Positions 1 through 6,548 of a stretch of DNA of 11,048 nucleotides are shown piece by piece. The notes under the pieces were generated by a model. That model had not been told where the DNA came from. It made no database searches and was given only the letters and a program-made list of their open reading frames with translations. Origin of the DNA: JAFAVN01 sp036378375 (GTDB lineage: Bacteria; Verrucomicrobiota; Verrucomicrobiia; Chthoniobacterales; JAFAMB01); assembly GCA_036378375.1 (NCBI GenBank), contig DASUWQ010000429.1, positions 1-11,048 on the forward strand, written 5' to 3'. Within the stretch, counting starts at the first letter, position 1. Every line of letters begins with the position of its first letter. The translations under genes were made by a program, and so were the position numbers.

Positions 1-1
1 T

Positions 2-670
2 GCGGACACAACGGAAGCTATTGAGCGAGCGCTAGCGATAGCCGTCCGCTATGCCAACGCACCGAAACAGCTAGTCGAGTATGTCGAGTCCAACACGTCC
101 TTGACTCAATCTGACGAAACCGTGATGGCGCTGACGATCGCATTCTGCTTGGTTCTCGGTCTGCTTGTGACGGGGCGACGCTTTGACGAGAACATCGGCG
201 AGACGCTCGTGCAGATGGTAGAAGATGGCGTTATGCCCTTTTTCCCAACAGCCCACTTCAAAGCGCAATCCCCCGCGCCGGGCGATGCTCGTTTGCCTCT
301 CGCCGGTCAATTTTCGTCGCCAGACGCGTTGTTCCTCCCGAGATGGATGGCAGCGACTGCCGACGATCAATCGATTACAATCGAGCCGGCGTGGAAGGTC
401 TCAACTGTGTACGGCATGCCATGCGCGATTTATAACCTGTTGCCTACAGTCTACTATCTCGCCGCGCGGTTTCGGCAGGACTTCGAGAGTGCTATTCTGC
501 ACGCTGTCAACGCAGGCGGCCACAATCAGGCGCGCGCCATGCTGACCGGCAGCCTGGTCGGTGCTCAAGTTGGATTGCGCGGCATTCCGACGCGATTCCT
601 CGAAGGTTTGAATGACCGCGAAGAGTTAGTTTCCTTGAGCGTTAGACTCGCTCAAGCAAATGCGGACTGA
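2..670 (+). CDS. ADP-ribosylglycohydrolase-family protein, 5'-truncated by window edge
   Basis: The reading frame is open from base 2 to the TGA at 668-670, giving 222 visible residues; the start lies outside the window. The C-terminal part resembles the ADP-ribosylglycohydrolase/crystallin J1 fold: a Q-S-D-E-T-V-M-A-L-T helix near visible residues 36-45, then a glycine-rich segment AGGHNQARAMLTGSLVGAQV at about 171-190, followed by GIPTRFLEGL and a closing helix. In catalytically active members this glycine-rich segment carries aspartates (GGDTDT-like) that bind Mg ions; here it reads GGHNQA, so both aspartates are replaced. Family members remove ADP-ribose from proteins or act on related nucleotides, but the substitution makes a different or lost activity possible. 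The usual length is about 300 residues, so roughly the first quarter to third is missing. Family assignment is moderate and the substrate is unknown. Confidence 0.7.
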   Translation, partial: ADTTEAIERALAIAVRYANAPKQLVEYVESNTSLTQSDETVMALTIAFCLVLGLLVTGRRFDENIGETLVQMVEDGVMPFFPTAHFKAQSPAPGDARLPLAGQFSSPDALFLPRWMAATADDQSITIEPAWKVSTVYGMPCAIYNLLPTVYYLAARFRQDFESAILHAVNAGGHNQARAMLTGSLVGAQVGLRGIPTRFLEGLNDREELVSLSVRLAQANAD

Positions 671-1237
671 GGAAAAGTTCTGAAAGGCGTAGAGCAAAAC
701 ACGGGAACGGAGGTTGTCCGGCGAGGTTCAGAAAGGGACTACGTTGAAGGCGGCCGCCGGGGCCAATGACCCGGATGTTAGTAAAGCCTCGCTTTACAAA
801 TTTAAACGACGGATACGGCGGTTTAGACAGGAAGAGCGTATTTTCAGTAAAAATCAATCTGGCAGTTCGAACGGTCATGAAGCTCTTAGTGATCGAGCAA
901 CAAGGCCCTCTATATGGAGAAGCTTTCGAGCAGTCGAAACTACCTTAATCACAACGTGGTATGCCTTTCGCACCCGGCTGAGGGCCGGCGTCTGAGCAGC
1001 ACACAATCCTCGCCTATCCCTTGACCAACCATCAGCTAGCGGTGGTCACGCGGCCAGCGCTGGCGTGCTAAAAAGGCGAGGTCGAAAGGTACGCTGTTTA
1101 GCGGTCAATAGAGGCAAAAGGGCCAAAAGCGCTTGCAGATAGAGAGATTTGAATGATATCTCTTTGAATCCCTCTGTCGGTGAAGTGACTTTCGATGAGG
1201 CTCGAGCTTGACTTAAAGTATATAGCAGAGCTCTAGT
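671..1237. other. 567-base gap without a convincing gene
   Basis: Short open frames occur here on both strands, but none shows a recognisable motif, a good start site or a composition that supports coding. Small symmetric elements are visible: GTAAAG-5 nt-CTTTAC at 781-797, a perfect 12-base palindrome gccagcgctggc at 1053-1064, and AGAGAT-9 nt-ATCTCT at about 1142-1162. A TTGACT hexamer at 1208-1213 lies just upstream of the PAS gene and could be a -35 box, but no good -10 is seen 16-18 bases downstream. The stretch probably holds the promoter of the 1238-2460 operon, but I cannot place it. Confidence 0.4.
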
Positions 1238-1639
1238 TTGGGCATCGATCTCTCAACCAAAAACCTACAGGAATTCTGCTCGGTCTTGAATGAATTCGCC
1301 TTGCCAAGAGCAATTGTGGGTTTCGAACGTTGTTGCTTCATCGCTTGGAACCGCAGATTTCTTGAACAGACGGGTTACTCCGAAGACGAAATCAAATCCG
1401 CCAAGCCGGAGGAGTTCCTTACGTTTAGCGAGTCCTGGTTTCCGCTCTCGGACGAGAAAGGGGGCCGGAGAGTCGAGTACATCTCCTGCGCTGCCGAGGG
1501 TTCTTTTGGCGCAGATGCCATACCGGGATACATTGTCAGGTCCCAAGACAAAGTCGGTTATGTAATGCTAGAGTTCGCCGAGCCCTCGGCGCAATTTGAA
1601 CAGGGGGTTTTCGGGAGCAGCTTCACCATCCTCGTTTAA
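1238..1639 (+). CDS. Stand-alone PAS-domain protein
   Basis: The predicted protein has 133 residues. Residues about 20-65 match the N-terminal half of a PAS sensory domain: LPRAIVGFERCCFIAWNRRF followed by LEQTGYSEDEIKSAKPEEFL. The hydrophobic strand, W-N-x-x-F and T-G-Y-S-x-x-E-I spacing are characteristic. The rest (YISCAAEG, then GYVMLEF) could form the later strands. No kinase, GGDEF, HTH or other output domain follows, and no signal peptide or membrane segment is seen, so it should be cytosolic and act through a partner. The start is TTG 1238; an in-frame TAG at 1223-1225 excludes anything much further upstream. The stop lies only five bases before the next gene, so the two are very probably co-transcribed. 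The natural inference is that this PAS protein senses a redox, light or ligand signal for the hibernation-factor-like protein, but nothing in the sequence proves it. Ligand unknown. Confidence 0.7.
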   Translation: MGIDLSTKNLQEFCSVLNEFALPRAIVGFERCCFIAWNRRFLEQTGYSEDEIKSAKPEEFLTFSESWFPLSDEKGGRRVEYISCAAEGSFGADAIPGYIVRSQDKVGYVMLEFAEPSAQFEQGVFGSSFTILV

Positions 1640-1644
1640 GCTGG

Positions 1645-2460
1645 ATGGAAATGTCCGTCCGCTCGTCGAGGGCAAAAATTCGAAGCTGGAATATCGTCAA
1701 CAAGAATGTCAGTCTTGGCGTATCTCTCAAACAAAAGCTCGCTCGAAAAGTTGCCGTTCTGGCCAAGTATCTGATTCATTTCCCTCCCGAGACACTTCAT
1801 TTGCAAGTCGTGCTCGCGAAGCTGATGAAGAGAGAGCTCTACACCGCATCACTTACTTTGCGAATTCCTTCAAACATCCTGCACGCGGAAAAATCGTCGC
1901 ATGATCTCTTTGAAGCCATCGACTCAGCGGTCGCGCCATTGCTACGCGAAGTAAAGTCGTTGAAGGCCGACCTGCGAGGCGAATTTCACTGGAAACGGCC
2001 TGCTTGCCGCGCACGCTTGCGTGCAGATGAAGCGCTGTTTTTTTCAGAGCCAATGGCGGCAGGTCGGCAGACGCATGCCGACATGGTTTCAGAGCTTCTC
2101 CGTGTTCATAATAACCAACTGCTCGCCCACGTTCGCCGCGAAGTGCGAATCGCGGAGCTGGCCGGCGATCTGCCGCGCGGTATGCTGGACCCACGCGACA
2201 TCGTGGACGAAACCGCGCTGTTTTGCCTGGCACACTCGGAGAGCAAGCCCGCGGAGTTAACCTATGAGTTATGGTTCTACCAGTTGATTCGTCAGGAGCT
2301 CGCACGTCGCCGCGCGGAGTTCAATCAAGAACGCAGCCTCAGCGAAACACTTCCGACCGGACCCGAGCAGACCACTAGCGAGGACGAAGGTTATGACGCC
2401 GAGCTAATATCGCTGGAATTAGACGTATCTCCTATCCCATTTAGTGAAGTGTTGCTTTAG
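1645..2460 (+). CDS. HPF/RaiA (S30AE) ribosome-hibernation domain fused to a sigma-70 region-2-like domain
   Basis: The predicted protein has 271 residues. Residues about 18-118 read as an S30AE domain (HPF/RaiA/YfiA): a basic helix KQKLARKVAVLAKYLIHFP, strands LHLQVVLAKL and ELYTASLTLRIPSNILHAEK, then S-x-D-L-F-E-A-I-D-x-A-V and K-S-L-K-A-D-L-R, closing with H-W-K-R. This family binds the decoding site of the small ribosomal subunit and silences ribosomes in stress or stationary phase. Instead of the usual C-terminal dimerisation domain of long HPF, residues about 145-225 form a helical segment (HVRREVRIAELAGDLPRG, LDPRDIVDETALFCLA, ELTYELWFYQLIRQELARRR) that resembles sigma-70 region 2, with the D-I-V-D-E core like the usual D-L-V-Q-E. 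No region 4 helix-turn-helix is seen. The tail (about 236-271) is acidic. ATG 1645 is used; ATG 1651 is an alternative. Its partner is the PAS gene five bases upstream. The S30AE call is firm; the sigma-like call is by pattern only. Confidence 0.78.
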   Translation: MEMSVRSSRAKIRSWNIVNKNVSLGVSLKQKLARKVAVLAKYLIHFPPETLHLQVVLAKLMKRELYTASLTLRIPSNILHAEKSSHDLFEAIDSAVAPLLREVKSLKADLRGEFHWKRPACRARLRADEALFFSEPMAAGRQTHADMVSELLRVHNNQLLAHVRREVRIAELAGDLPRGMLDPRDIVDETALFCLAHSESKPAELTYELWFYQLIRQELARRRAEFNQERSLSETLPTGPEQTTSEDEGYDAELISLELDVSPIPFSEVLL

Positions 2461-2495
2461 GGGCGGCGACTATCACCTGCTTCCTTTTGGGTTCT

Positions 2496-3656
2496 TTAAG
2501 AAGCTGCCCAAGCTTCCCCCGGTTTGAGCGATAAAAGAAATTCTTCGCAAGGGATACAAAGTACGCCGCCGCTCTGCATCAACCGGGTCTTGCCTCGATA
2601 AACGAAATACCTGCGACTTTGCGGATAATCCTCGCCGAACGTTCTCAGCGAGCGTAGATCTTGCGGACGGACCTGACCGGAATTTTTCACCTCGACTGCG
2701 TAAAGGCCGGTCTGTCCGTACACCACAAAATCGACTTCAACTCGGGAACGCGTCTGCCAGTAAAAAAGTCGATGACTACCCGATGACTAGTCGCACCAGG
2801 CACGCAAATGTTGCGCGACCAAACCCTCTAAGGCTCCACCGCTGATTTCTTCGGGCGAATCCAAAGGCCCGACCGGGCGATTGGCCCGGAATATACCGGC
2901 GTCAAAGAAATAGAACTTAAGATGGGCAGCTAGTTCGCGTTTCGCCCGGCGCGAAAAAACAGGTAACCGAAATCCGAGGAGGAGATCTTCCAAGATTTCA
3001 ACGAAGCCTTCGACTGTCTTTCGATTTACCTGGCACTCTCGGGCCACGTTGCTCAGATTCAACACTGAGGCATGGGAGAAAGTCATTCCTTCCAGAAACC
3101 GGGCAAACGACCCGACGTTTCTTACCAGTCCTTCCAATTGAACCTCTTCTCGGAGGTAGAGGCTATTATATGCTAGTAAGACCCTCTCAGGATCGTCTGC
3201 CGCCCAGACGACCGGTAGCAATCCGTGTTTAAGCGCTTTGGAGAGACTGAATTTTTTATCCAGTTCCGTCGCCATGTAGGGATGAAGATGATATTGAACG
3301 GCGCGCCCGCCGAGCAGGTTGACTCCTTGACGTCTGAGTTTGCGCGCACTTGAGCCGGTCAGGATAAATTGCTGCCCGGCCTTTCGTTCAATCAACAGAT
3401 GGACCACTTCGAGTAGCTCGGGCAGCTTTTGGATTTCGTCGATCACGACTTGCTTGCTCCGCCGATTCGCTTCAACTACCTCGATGAGACGTTCTGGTCG
3501 AGCAGCGAGCTGGCGGTGGGTTTCGGGATCAAGCAAATCGATCCGTAGCGACTCTGGGAATTCGTGCTGAGTCCACAACGTTTTTCCTGTACCACGCGGC
3601 CCGAGCAAGAAAAAATGGTCCCGGCCGTACCGTAAGAATCGCGATACAAATGCCAT
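2496..3656 (-). pseudogene. AAA ATPase with DUF4143 C-terminus, interrupted by an in-frame TAG
   Basis: Read from ATG 3656, the frame gives the classic AAA_14/DUF4143 layout. Walker A GPRGTGKT is at residues 19-26, Walker B VVIDEIQK at about 70-77, and the sensor-like LTGSSARKLRR at 99-109, followed by the lid/winged-helix region. At codon 290 (bases 2787-2789) the frame meets TAG, then continues in the same frame through SSGSHRLFYWQTRSRVEVDF and VYGQTGLYAVEVKNS to a TAA at 2496-2498. The sequence after the stop is clearly the normal C-terminus, including the E-V-D-F and E-V-K residues of the nuclease-like fold, so one substitution (probably from a Tyr TAC/TAT codon) has cut the protein. It could still make a 289-residue protein with an intact ATPase. 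A TTG at 3737 would add 27 residues but looks less likely. Family members are common accessory ATPases of uncertain role, often discussed with toxin-antitoxin or nuclease systems. The gene converges on the hibernation-factor gene, with 35 bases between the stops. Confidence 0.85.
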
Positions 3657-4133
3657 TTTGTGTCGCAATATGGCGACGGAGCCGCCGTTTTTCAATTTGA
3701 ATCTGCATACGAGAGAAATGCTTTGGTCGAGCTCCAAGGGATTTTCGACCAGCTAGCGAGCCAGAACTCAATAAGCGAAAAGATCTATCGTTTTCCGGCC
3801 AAATGCCAGGAGGGCCTGCTGGTGCTCGCCACGCTAAGCGTGGCCCGCCAGCGCTCCCGGTTCAGCGTAGAAAAATCTCGGTATCTTGCCAGGTTGACCG
3901 CCGCTCCTTGCCAGCCTTACGGGAATGACTCAAGTCAGTCAAAGGCTCTTTCGACCAATACTTTTGCCGGCAGCGAATTGGCTGGTTTTACTTCGTCTAA
4001 GCGCAAATATGGACCAACGGTCCGACGAAATAATGGAGTGAAATGCTCTTCTATTGCAGGATGCATTGAGCAACAACCGAGATATATAATTATAAATGAT
4101 TTTGTCACAGGAATTTACGTGCACGAATCCGCG
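3657..4133. other. Gene-poor stretch upstream of the AAA gene
   Basis: No convincing gene is seen. A + strand frame stays open across most of it and beyond, but it overlaps the 5' end of the AAA gene in antisense and runs through the tRNA-like remnant, so it looks accidental. A perfect 7-bp hairpin gccacgc-taa-gcgtggc occupies 3828-3844 and sits inside a larger imperfect dyad (CTGG...CCAG outside it). There is no T-run on either side, so it is not a standard intrinsic terminator. The part around 4080-4110 is AT-rich. Confidence 0.35.
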
Positions 4134-4179
4134 CCCTCTCAAGGCCGGTGCACGGGTTCGAGTCCCGTACGCGCTGCCA
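4134..4179 (+). tRNA. tRNA 3'-end remnant (T-arm, acceptor 3' strand, CCA), no 5' half
   Basis: Bases 4152-4168 form a perfect T-arm: ACGGG, loop TTCGAGT, CCCGT. They are followed by seven bases ACGCGCT, a discriminator G and an encoded CCA (4177-4179), exactly as a tRNA gene ends. Upstream, CTCTCAA at 4136-4142 looks like an anticodon loop (CTC, tRNA-Glu-like) with only about three supporting stem pairs. The matching 5' acceptor strand AGCGCGT and a D-arm are not found in the preceding bases, so this is not an intact tRNA. It is either a tRNA 3' end left by integration of an element or part of a tRNA-derived repeat. A degenerate second copy is at 6302-6343. Confidence 0.6.
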
Positions 4180-4183
4180 ATGA

Positions 4184-4235
4184 AGAAGGAGTTCAAGAAG
4201 TTCAAGAAGTTCGAGGAGTTGCAGGAGTTCAGGAG
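4184..4235 (+). repeat. Short GA-rich tandem repeat after the tRNA-like remnant
   Basis: The stretch is built from imperfect 9-base units of the type gttcaagaa, repeated two to three times exactly and then drifting (gttcgagga, gttgcagga, gttcaggag). The period of nine keeps any frame open, which explains spurious reading frames here. It starts about five bases after the encoded CCA. No function is evident. Confidence 0.6.
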
Positions 4236-4272
4236 GGGATCAGACTTCGGTCAATGGTCCAAAGCTCCCGAC

Positions 4273-4317
4273 TTCGCCTCGTTGTTTAGACTCCGAGAGG
4301 CTACGTCGGGCAAGCCG
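4273..4317 (+). repeat. 45-nt intergenic repeat, copy 1
   Basis: The copy begins ttcgcctcgttgtttagac and continues with tccgagaggctacgtcggg, ending in caagccg. It matches bases 6375-6419 at 42 of 45 positions by direct comparison (three substitutions, no gaps). The end contains an 18-base unit, ggctacgtcgggcaagcc (4299-4316), which recurs twice next to the second copy. Both copies lie downstream of a tRNA 3'-end-like remnant. Confidence 0.8.
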
Positions 4318-4463
4318 GGAGGCTCAGTCTGACTGGTCAGCCTTCAAAAAAGCTGAGATGATCCGTTGCAGAAAGAGGATCGAATAGAAAAAGTCGGACT
4401 TCGTGTCGAAGCAGGGGCCGCGCGTTCGACCAGTATTTGAAACCACCTCAAAAATTACACACC

Positions 4464-5069
4464 ATGAGAACGATCAGAATCATCGAACACATCTCGCTAG
4501 ACGGCATAATCCAGGGCCCCGGCGGGCAGAAAGAAGACAACTACCGTTACGGGGGATGGGCGGTCCCGCATCACGACGATGCTGCGGGAGCAGCCATAGA
4601 CGCGGCTCAAGGCGAGACTTTCGATCTGCTCCTGGGCCGCCGAACCTACGATATCTTTAGCGGGTATTGGCCTAAAGCCGCGAAGAGTCCGATAGCGGAC
4701 AGTCTGAACGCAGCGACGAAATATGTCGCGACCCATAGGCGGGACGGTCTTGAATGGGGCCCGGTCGAAGACCTTGGATCGGACATTGTCGAGGGCATTC
4801 GCCGCATCAAGGCGAAGGGTGGACCGGACCTGATCGTGTGGGGCAGCTCGACGCTGACACCGGTGCTGCTCGAACACGAGCTTGCTGATGAGGTCTTGCT
4901 GCTCGTCTTTCCGGTCTTGTTAGGCACAGGCAAACGTTTCTTTTCGGATGGAACTCCGCCACGCGAACTCGCGCTCGTCGGCACGAAGGCGGCGTCCTCG
5001 GGCGTCATCATCAGCACCTATAGACCCAACGGGCCTTTGCGAACCGGCTCCTTCGACAACGCAGCGTGA
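4464..5069 (+). CDS. Dihydrofolate reductase-fold protein (RibD C-terminal domain family)
   Basis: The predicted protein has 201 residues, close to the usual 180-200 for stand-alone members of this family. Three family segments are clear: the N-terminal strand and loop RIIEHISLDGIIQGPGG (residues about 5-21), the nucleotide-binding segment LLLGRRTYDIFSGYW (55-69), and the C-terminal LIVWGSSTL (123-131) with LLVFPVLLGTGKRFF (146-160). Members are NADPH-dependent reductases related to the RibD reductase of riboflavin synthesis and to DHFR; most stand-alone proteins of this type have no known substrate, and none should be called folA from this. ATG 4464 is chosen because the family begins with a short strand just before H-I-S-L-D-G; a TTG at 4437 would add nine residues. 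No clear Shine-Dalgarno is seen. It stands alone between repeats on the + strand, facing the GH16 gene, which suggests acquisition as a single-gene accessory unit. Confidence 0.88.
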   Translation: MRTIRIIEHISLDGIIQGPGGQKEDNYRYGGWAVPHHDDAAGAAIDAAQGETFDLLLGRRTYDIFSGYWPKAAKSPIADSLNAATKYVATHRRDGLEWGPVEDLGSDIVEGIRRIKAKGGPDLIVWGSSTLTPVLLEHELADEVLLLVFPVLLGTGKRFFSDGTPPRELALVGTKAASSGVIISTYRPNGPLRTGSFDNAA

Positions 5070-5121
5070 GCCATTCGTAACGCCGTGATCGCCGTCATTG
5101 CGGGAGACGACGGATCGCAAA

Positions 5122-5155
5122 GCTGCGCTAGGTGCGCCCGAGCGCAGCCCTCTTT
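5122..5155 (+). terminator. Possible terminator hairpin after the reductase gene
   Basis: An 8-bp perfect stem (gctgcgct at 5122-5129 with agcgcagc at 5141-5148) and an 11-base loop lie about 53 bases after the stop codon. It is followed by a mixed pyrimidine run (ccctcttt) rather than a clean T-tract, so efficiency as an intrinsic terminator is doubtful. Confidence 0.35.
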
Positions 5156-5368
5156 CTGCGGTCTAGTAATGGAACTTTCGCCGTCGGATAACTAAGCGTC
5201 GATGTCCTAAGGAGCCGGTAAGTTCGACAAGTCAGAGGTAAGCCGATTGCTGTGCGTGGAAGTCGCGAGCCGGCTCTCTGGGTTTTCTTAAGGTCGTCTC
5301 CGCGGGGACCGTATAGTGCGCCTGATTCCGCCGGTCAATCCGCAGTTCCGGAAAAGGTTCCACTCATT

Positions 5369-6181
5369 TTAGTTCTCCCATACTCGCACCCACTTAACCT
5401 GTGTAGTAGGTGGCAGAACTGTAGATGGCGAACGGTTGACACCTCCTGGCGCTGCGGTCAGGATCAGTTGCGCCGGTTGCCAGGTGGACTGGAAGGGCGG
5501 GGTGGTAGCAACCTCGATGTTGTCCACGTACCAAGTGACTTTGTTTGTTGTCCAAAGAACACCGTAGGTATGCCAGGTGCCAAGGAGCTTCTGGTTGAGC
5601 AGGAAATTGTTTGGCTGATTGATCTGATCAGGTACGCCGCCGTTGCCTGAGCTATTCTTGTGGAGCGTGCAAACCGCTGTGTTTGGAAATTTGCCGTCCG
5701 TCTCGATAACGTCGATCTCGTTCGTCCACGTCATCGGATTCGATGGCAGCACTCCCTTTCCCCAGACATGCGGTCGATCAGCGCAGAAAAGCCAGAACGC
5801 AGACCAATCGGTGCAGAGCATACACGCCTCGAAATAGCCGCCTTTGAAGTAGGTCCCCCCCGAGGCATCATGGAACTGAGTGCAAAGATCTACGGCTTGG
5901 GTTGCGCTAGCTGTGATGGTCAGCACACCGCCATTGACCGAGAACGCGCTAGGCGAGGGGACCTTCTCCCACCACAAACCGGCGTTCCATTTGTGCCCGT
6001 CTGTGCCGTAGCCGACATCTAACGGACCGTCAAATTCATCGTTAAAGGTAAGCTTCGAGAAGCCGGCATTTGAGGCTTGTGCCGGGGGCGCAATAGAACT
6101 TGCTGCCGAGCTACCGATCGGCGAGAAGGTAAGTTCTATAATAACTAGAATGCCAATATTTCTGATAAGTTTGTAGAACAT
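5369..6181 (-). CDS. Secreted glycoside hydrolase family 16 (beta-glucanase-like) enzyme
   Basis: Read from ATG 6181, the protein has 270 residues. It starts with a basic and then hydrophobic leader (MFYKLIRNIGILVIIELTF) of signal-peptide type, with likely cleavage near the Ala/Ser-rich stretch at residues 24-36. The mature part shows GH16 landmarks: LTFNDEFDG near residues 44-52, WSAFWLFC at 126-133, and the active-site motif EIDVIETDG, with E155 as predicted nucleophile, D157 assisting and E160 as acid/base. HTYGVLW and the C-terminal VKWVRVWEN strand complete the jelly-roll. GH16 enzymes cut beta-1,3 or beta-1,3/1,4-glucans, agar, carrageenan or xyloglucan; the substrate cannot be chosen here. 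The frame stays open to 6436 upstream, but that extension runs through the repeats and tRNA-like remnant and would bury the signal peptide, so it is rejected. No partner carbohydrate genes are adjacent. Confidence 0.9.
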   Translation of the reverse strand: MFYKLIRNIGILVIIELTFSPIGSSAASSIAPPAQASNAGFSKLTFNDEFDGPLDVGYGTDGHKWNAGLWWEKVPSPSAFSVNGGVLTITASATQAVDLCTQFHDASGGTYFKGGYFEACMLCTDWSAFWLFCADRPHVWGKGVLPSNPMTWTNEIDVIETDGKFPNTAVCTLHKNSSGNGGVPDQINQPNNFLLNQKLLGTWHTYGVLWTTNKVTWYVDNIEVATTPPFQSTWQPAQLILTAAPGGVNRSPSTVLPPTTQVKWVRVWEN

Positions 6182-6301
6182 CACGCGGACCAATAAGTCT
6201 ACCAAGCTAGTAATGTCTAGGGGTTTATTGAGACCAAAGCGAAAATGAGTACTTTCGAAAAAAAAGGTGCAGTGCCAGAAACGCGGACACTTTTCGTTCA
6301 T

Positions 6302-6343
6302 TCTCTCAAGGGGCGTACCGGTTCGAGTCACGTACGCGCTGCC
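6302..6343 (+). tRNA. Degenerate tRNA 3'-end-like remnant, second copy
   Basis: It shares ctctcaagg (6303-6311), gttcgagtc and cgtacgcgctgcc (6331-6343) with the remnant at 4134-4179, in the same order and orientation, with two bases fewer between the first two blocks. The T-stem here (ACCGG against CACGT) has two mismatched pairs and the final A of CCA is replaced by G, so it cannot be a functional tRNA. It appears to be a decayed duplicate of the first remnant. Confidence 0.55.
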
Positions 6344-6374
6344 GGGCTTCGCCTCGCCGTCTGAAACTCCCTCT

Positions 6375-6419
6375 TTCGCCTCGTCGTTTAGACTCCGAGA
6401 GGCTTCGTCGGACAAGCCG
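6375..6419 (+). repeat. 45-nt intergenic repeat, copy 2
   Basis: It matches 4273-4317 at 42 of 45 bases. It is preceded by a related cttcgcctcgccg segment at 6348-6360, and its last 18 bases (ggcttcgtcggacaagcc, 6401-6418) are repeated 21 bases later as ggctacgtctgacaagcc at 6422-6439, two mismatches apart. Confidence 0.8.
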
Positions 6420-6421
6420 AG

Positions 6422-6439
6422 GGCTACGTCTGACAAGCC
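6422..6439 (+). repeat. Additional 18-nt repeat unit (21-base period)
   Basis: This is ggctacgtctgacaagcc, a tandem partner of bases 6401-6418 and a relative of 4299-4316. A 21-base period equals seven codons and keeps frames open, which creates artificial N-terminal extensions of neighbouring genes. Confidence 0.7.
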
Positions 6440-6548
6440 AGACTTTGCAGAATCCGACGATGCGAACTGCGATAAGGGCGAAGTCGGACCTGCACGCCGG
6501 AGTTGATCTTGCTTATGATGCAGGCTCGACTTGTGGGATGGAACGACT

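Noticed and set aside
714..995. Short + strand frames between the ADP-ribosylglycohydrolase and PAS genes
   Set aside because: There are no motifs, several overlapping frames of equal quality, and no ribosome binding site; they look like chance openings.
1208..1236. A sigma-70 promoter directly upstream of the PAS gene
   Set aside because: TTGACT is a good -35, but the AT-rich tatagc is too close and nothing like TATAAT lies at the right distance.
1853..2305. A 150-residue - strand frame
   Set aside because: It lies wholly inside the hibernation-factor gene; the + strand product has clear family motifs while this one is Arg/Pro/Ala-rich shadow sequence.
4134..4179. A complete tRNA gene
   Set aside because: The 5' acceptor strand, D-arm and a proper anticodon stem are not found upstream; only the 3' end is convincing.
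3660..4289. A 209-residue + strand frame
   Set aside because: It overlaps the AAA gene start in antisense, has no recognisable domain, and its C-terminal part is the translated tRNA-like remnant (GSSPVRA) and the nine-base tandem repeat.
4497..5017. Two - strand frames inside the reductase gene
   Set aside because: They are antisense to a gene with clear RibD/DHFR-fold motifs and have no family features of their own.
6182..6436. N-terminal extension of the GH16 enzyme by 85 residues
   Set aside because: The extension is translated repeat and tRNA-like sequence and would place the signal peptide in the middle of the protein; ATG 6181 fits a secreted enzyme.
6301..6442. A CRISPR array
   Set aside because: The repeats have 18-base units at a 21-base period with almost no spacers and imperfect copies; no cas gene is present.
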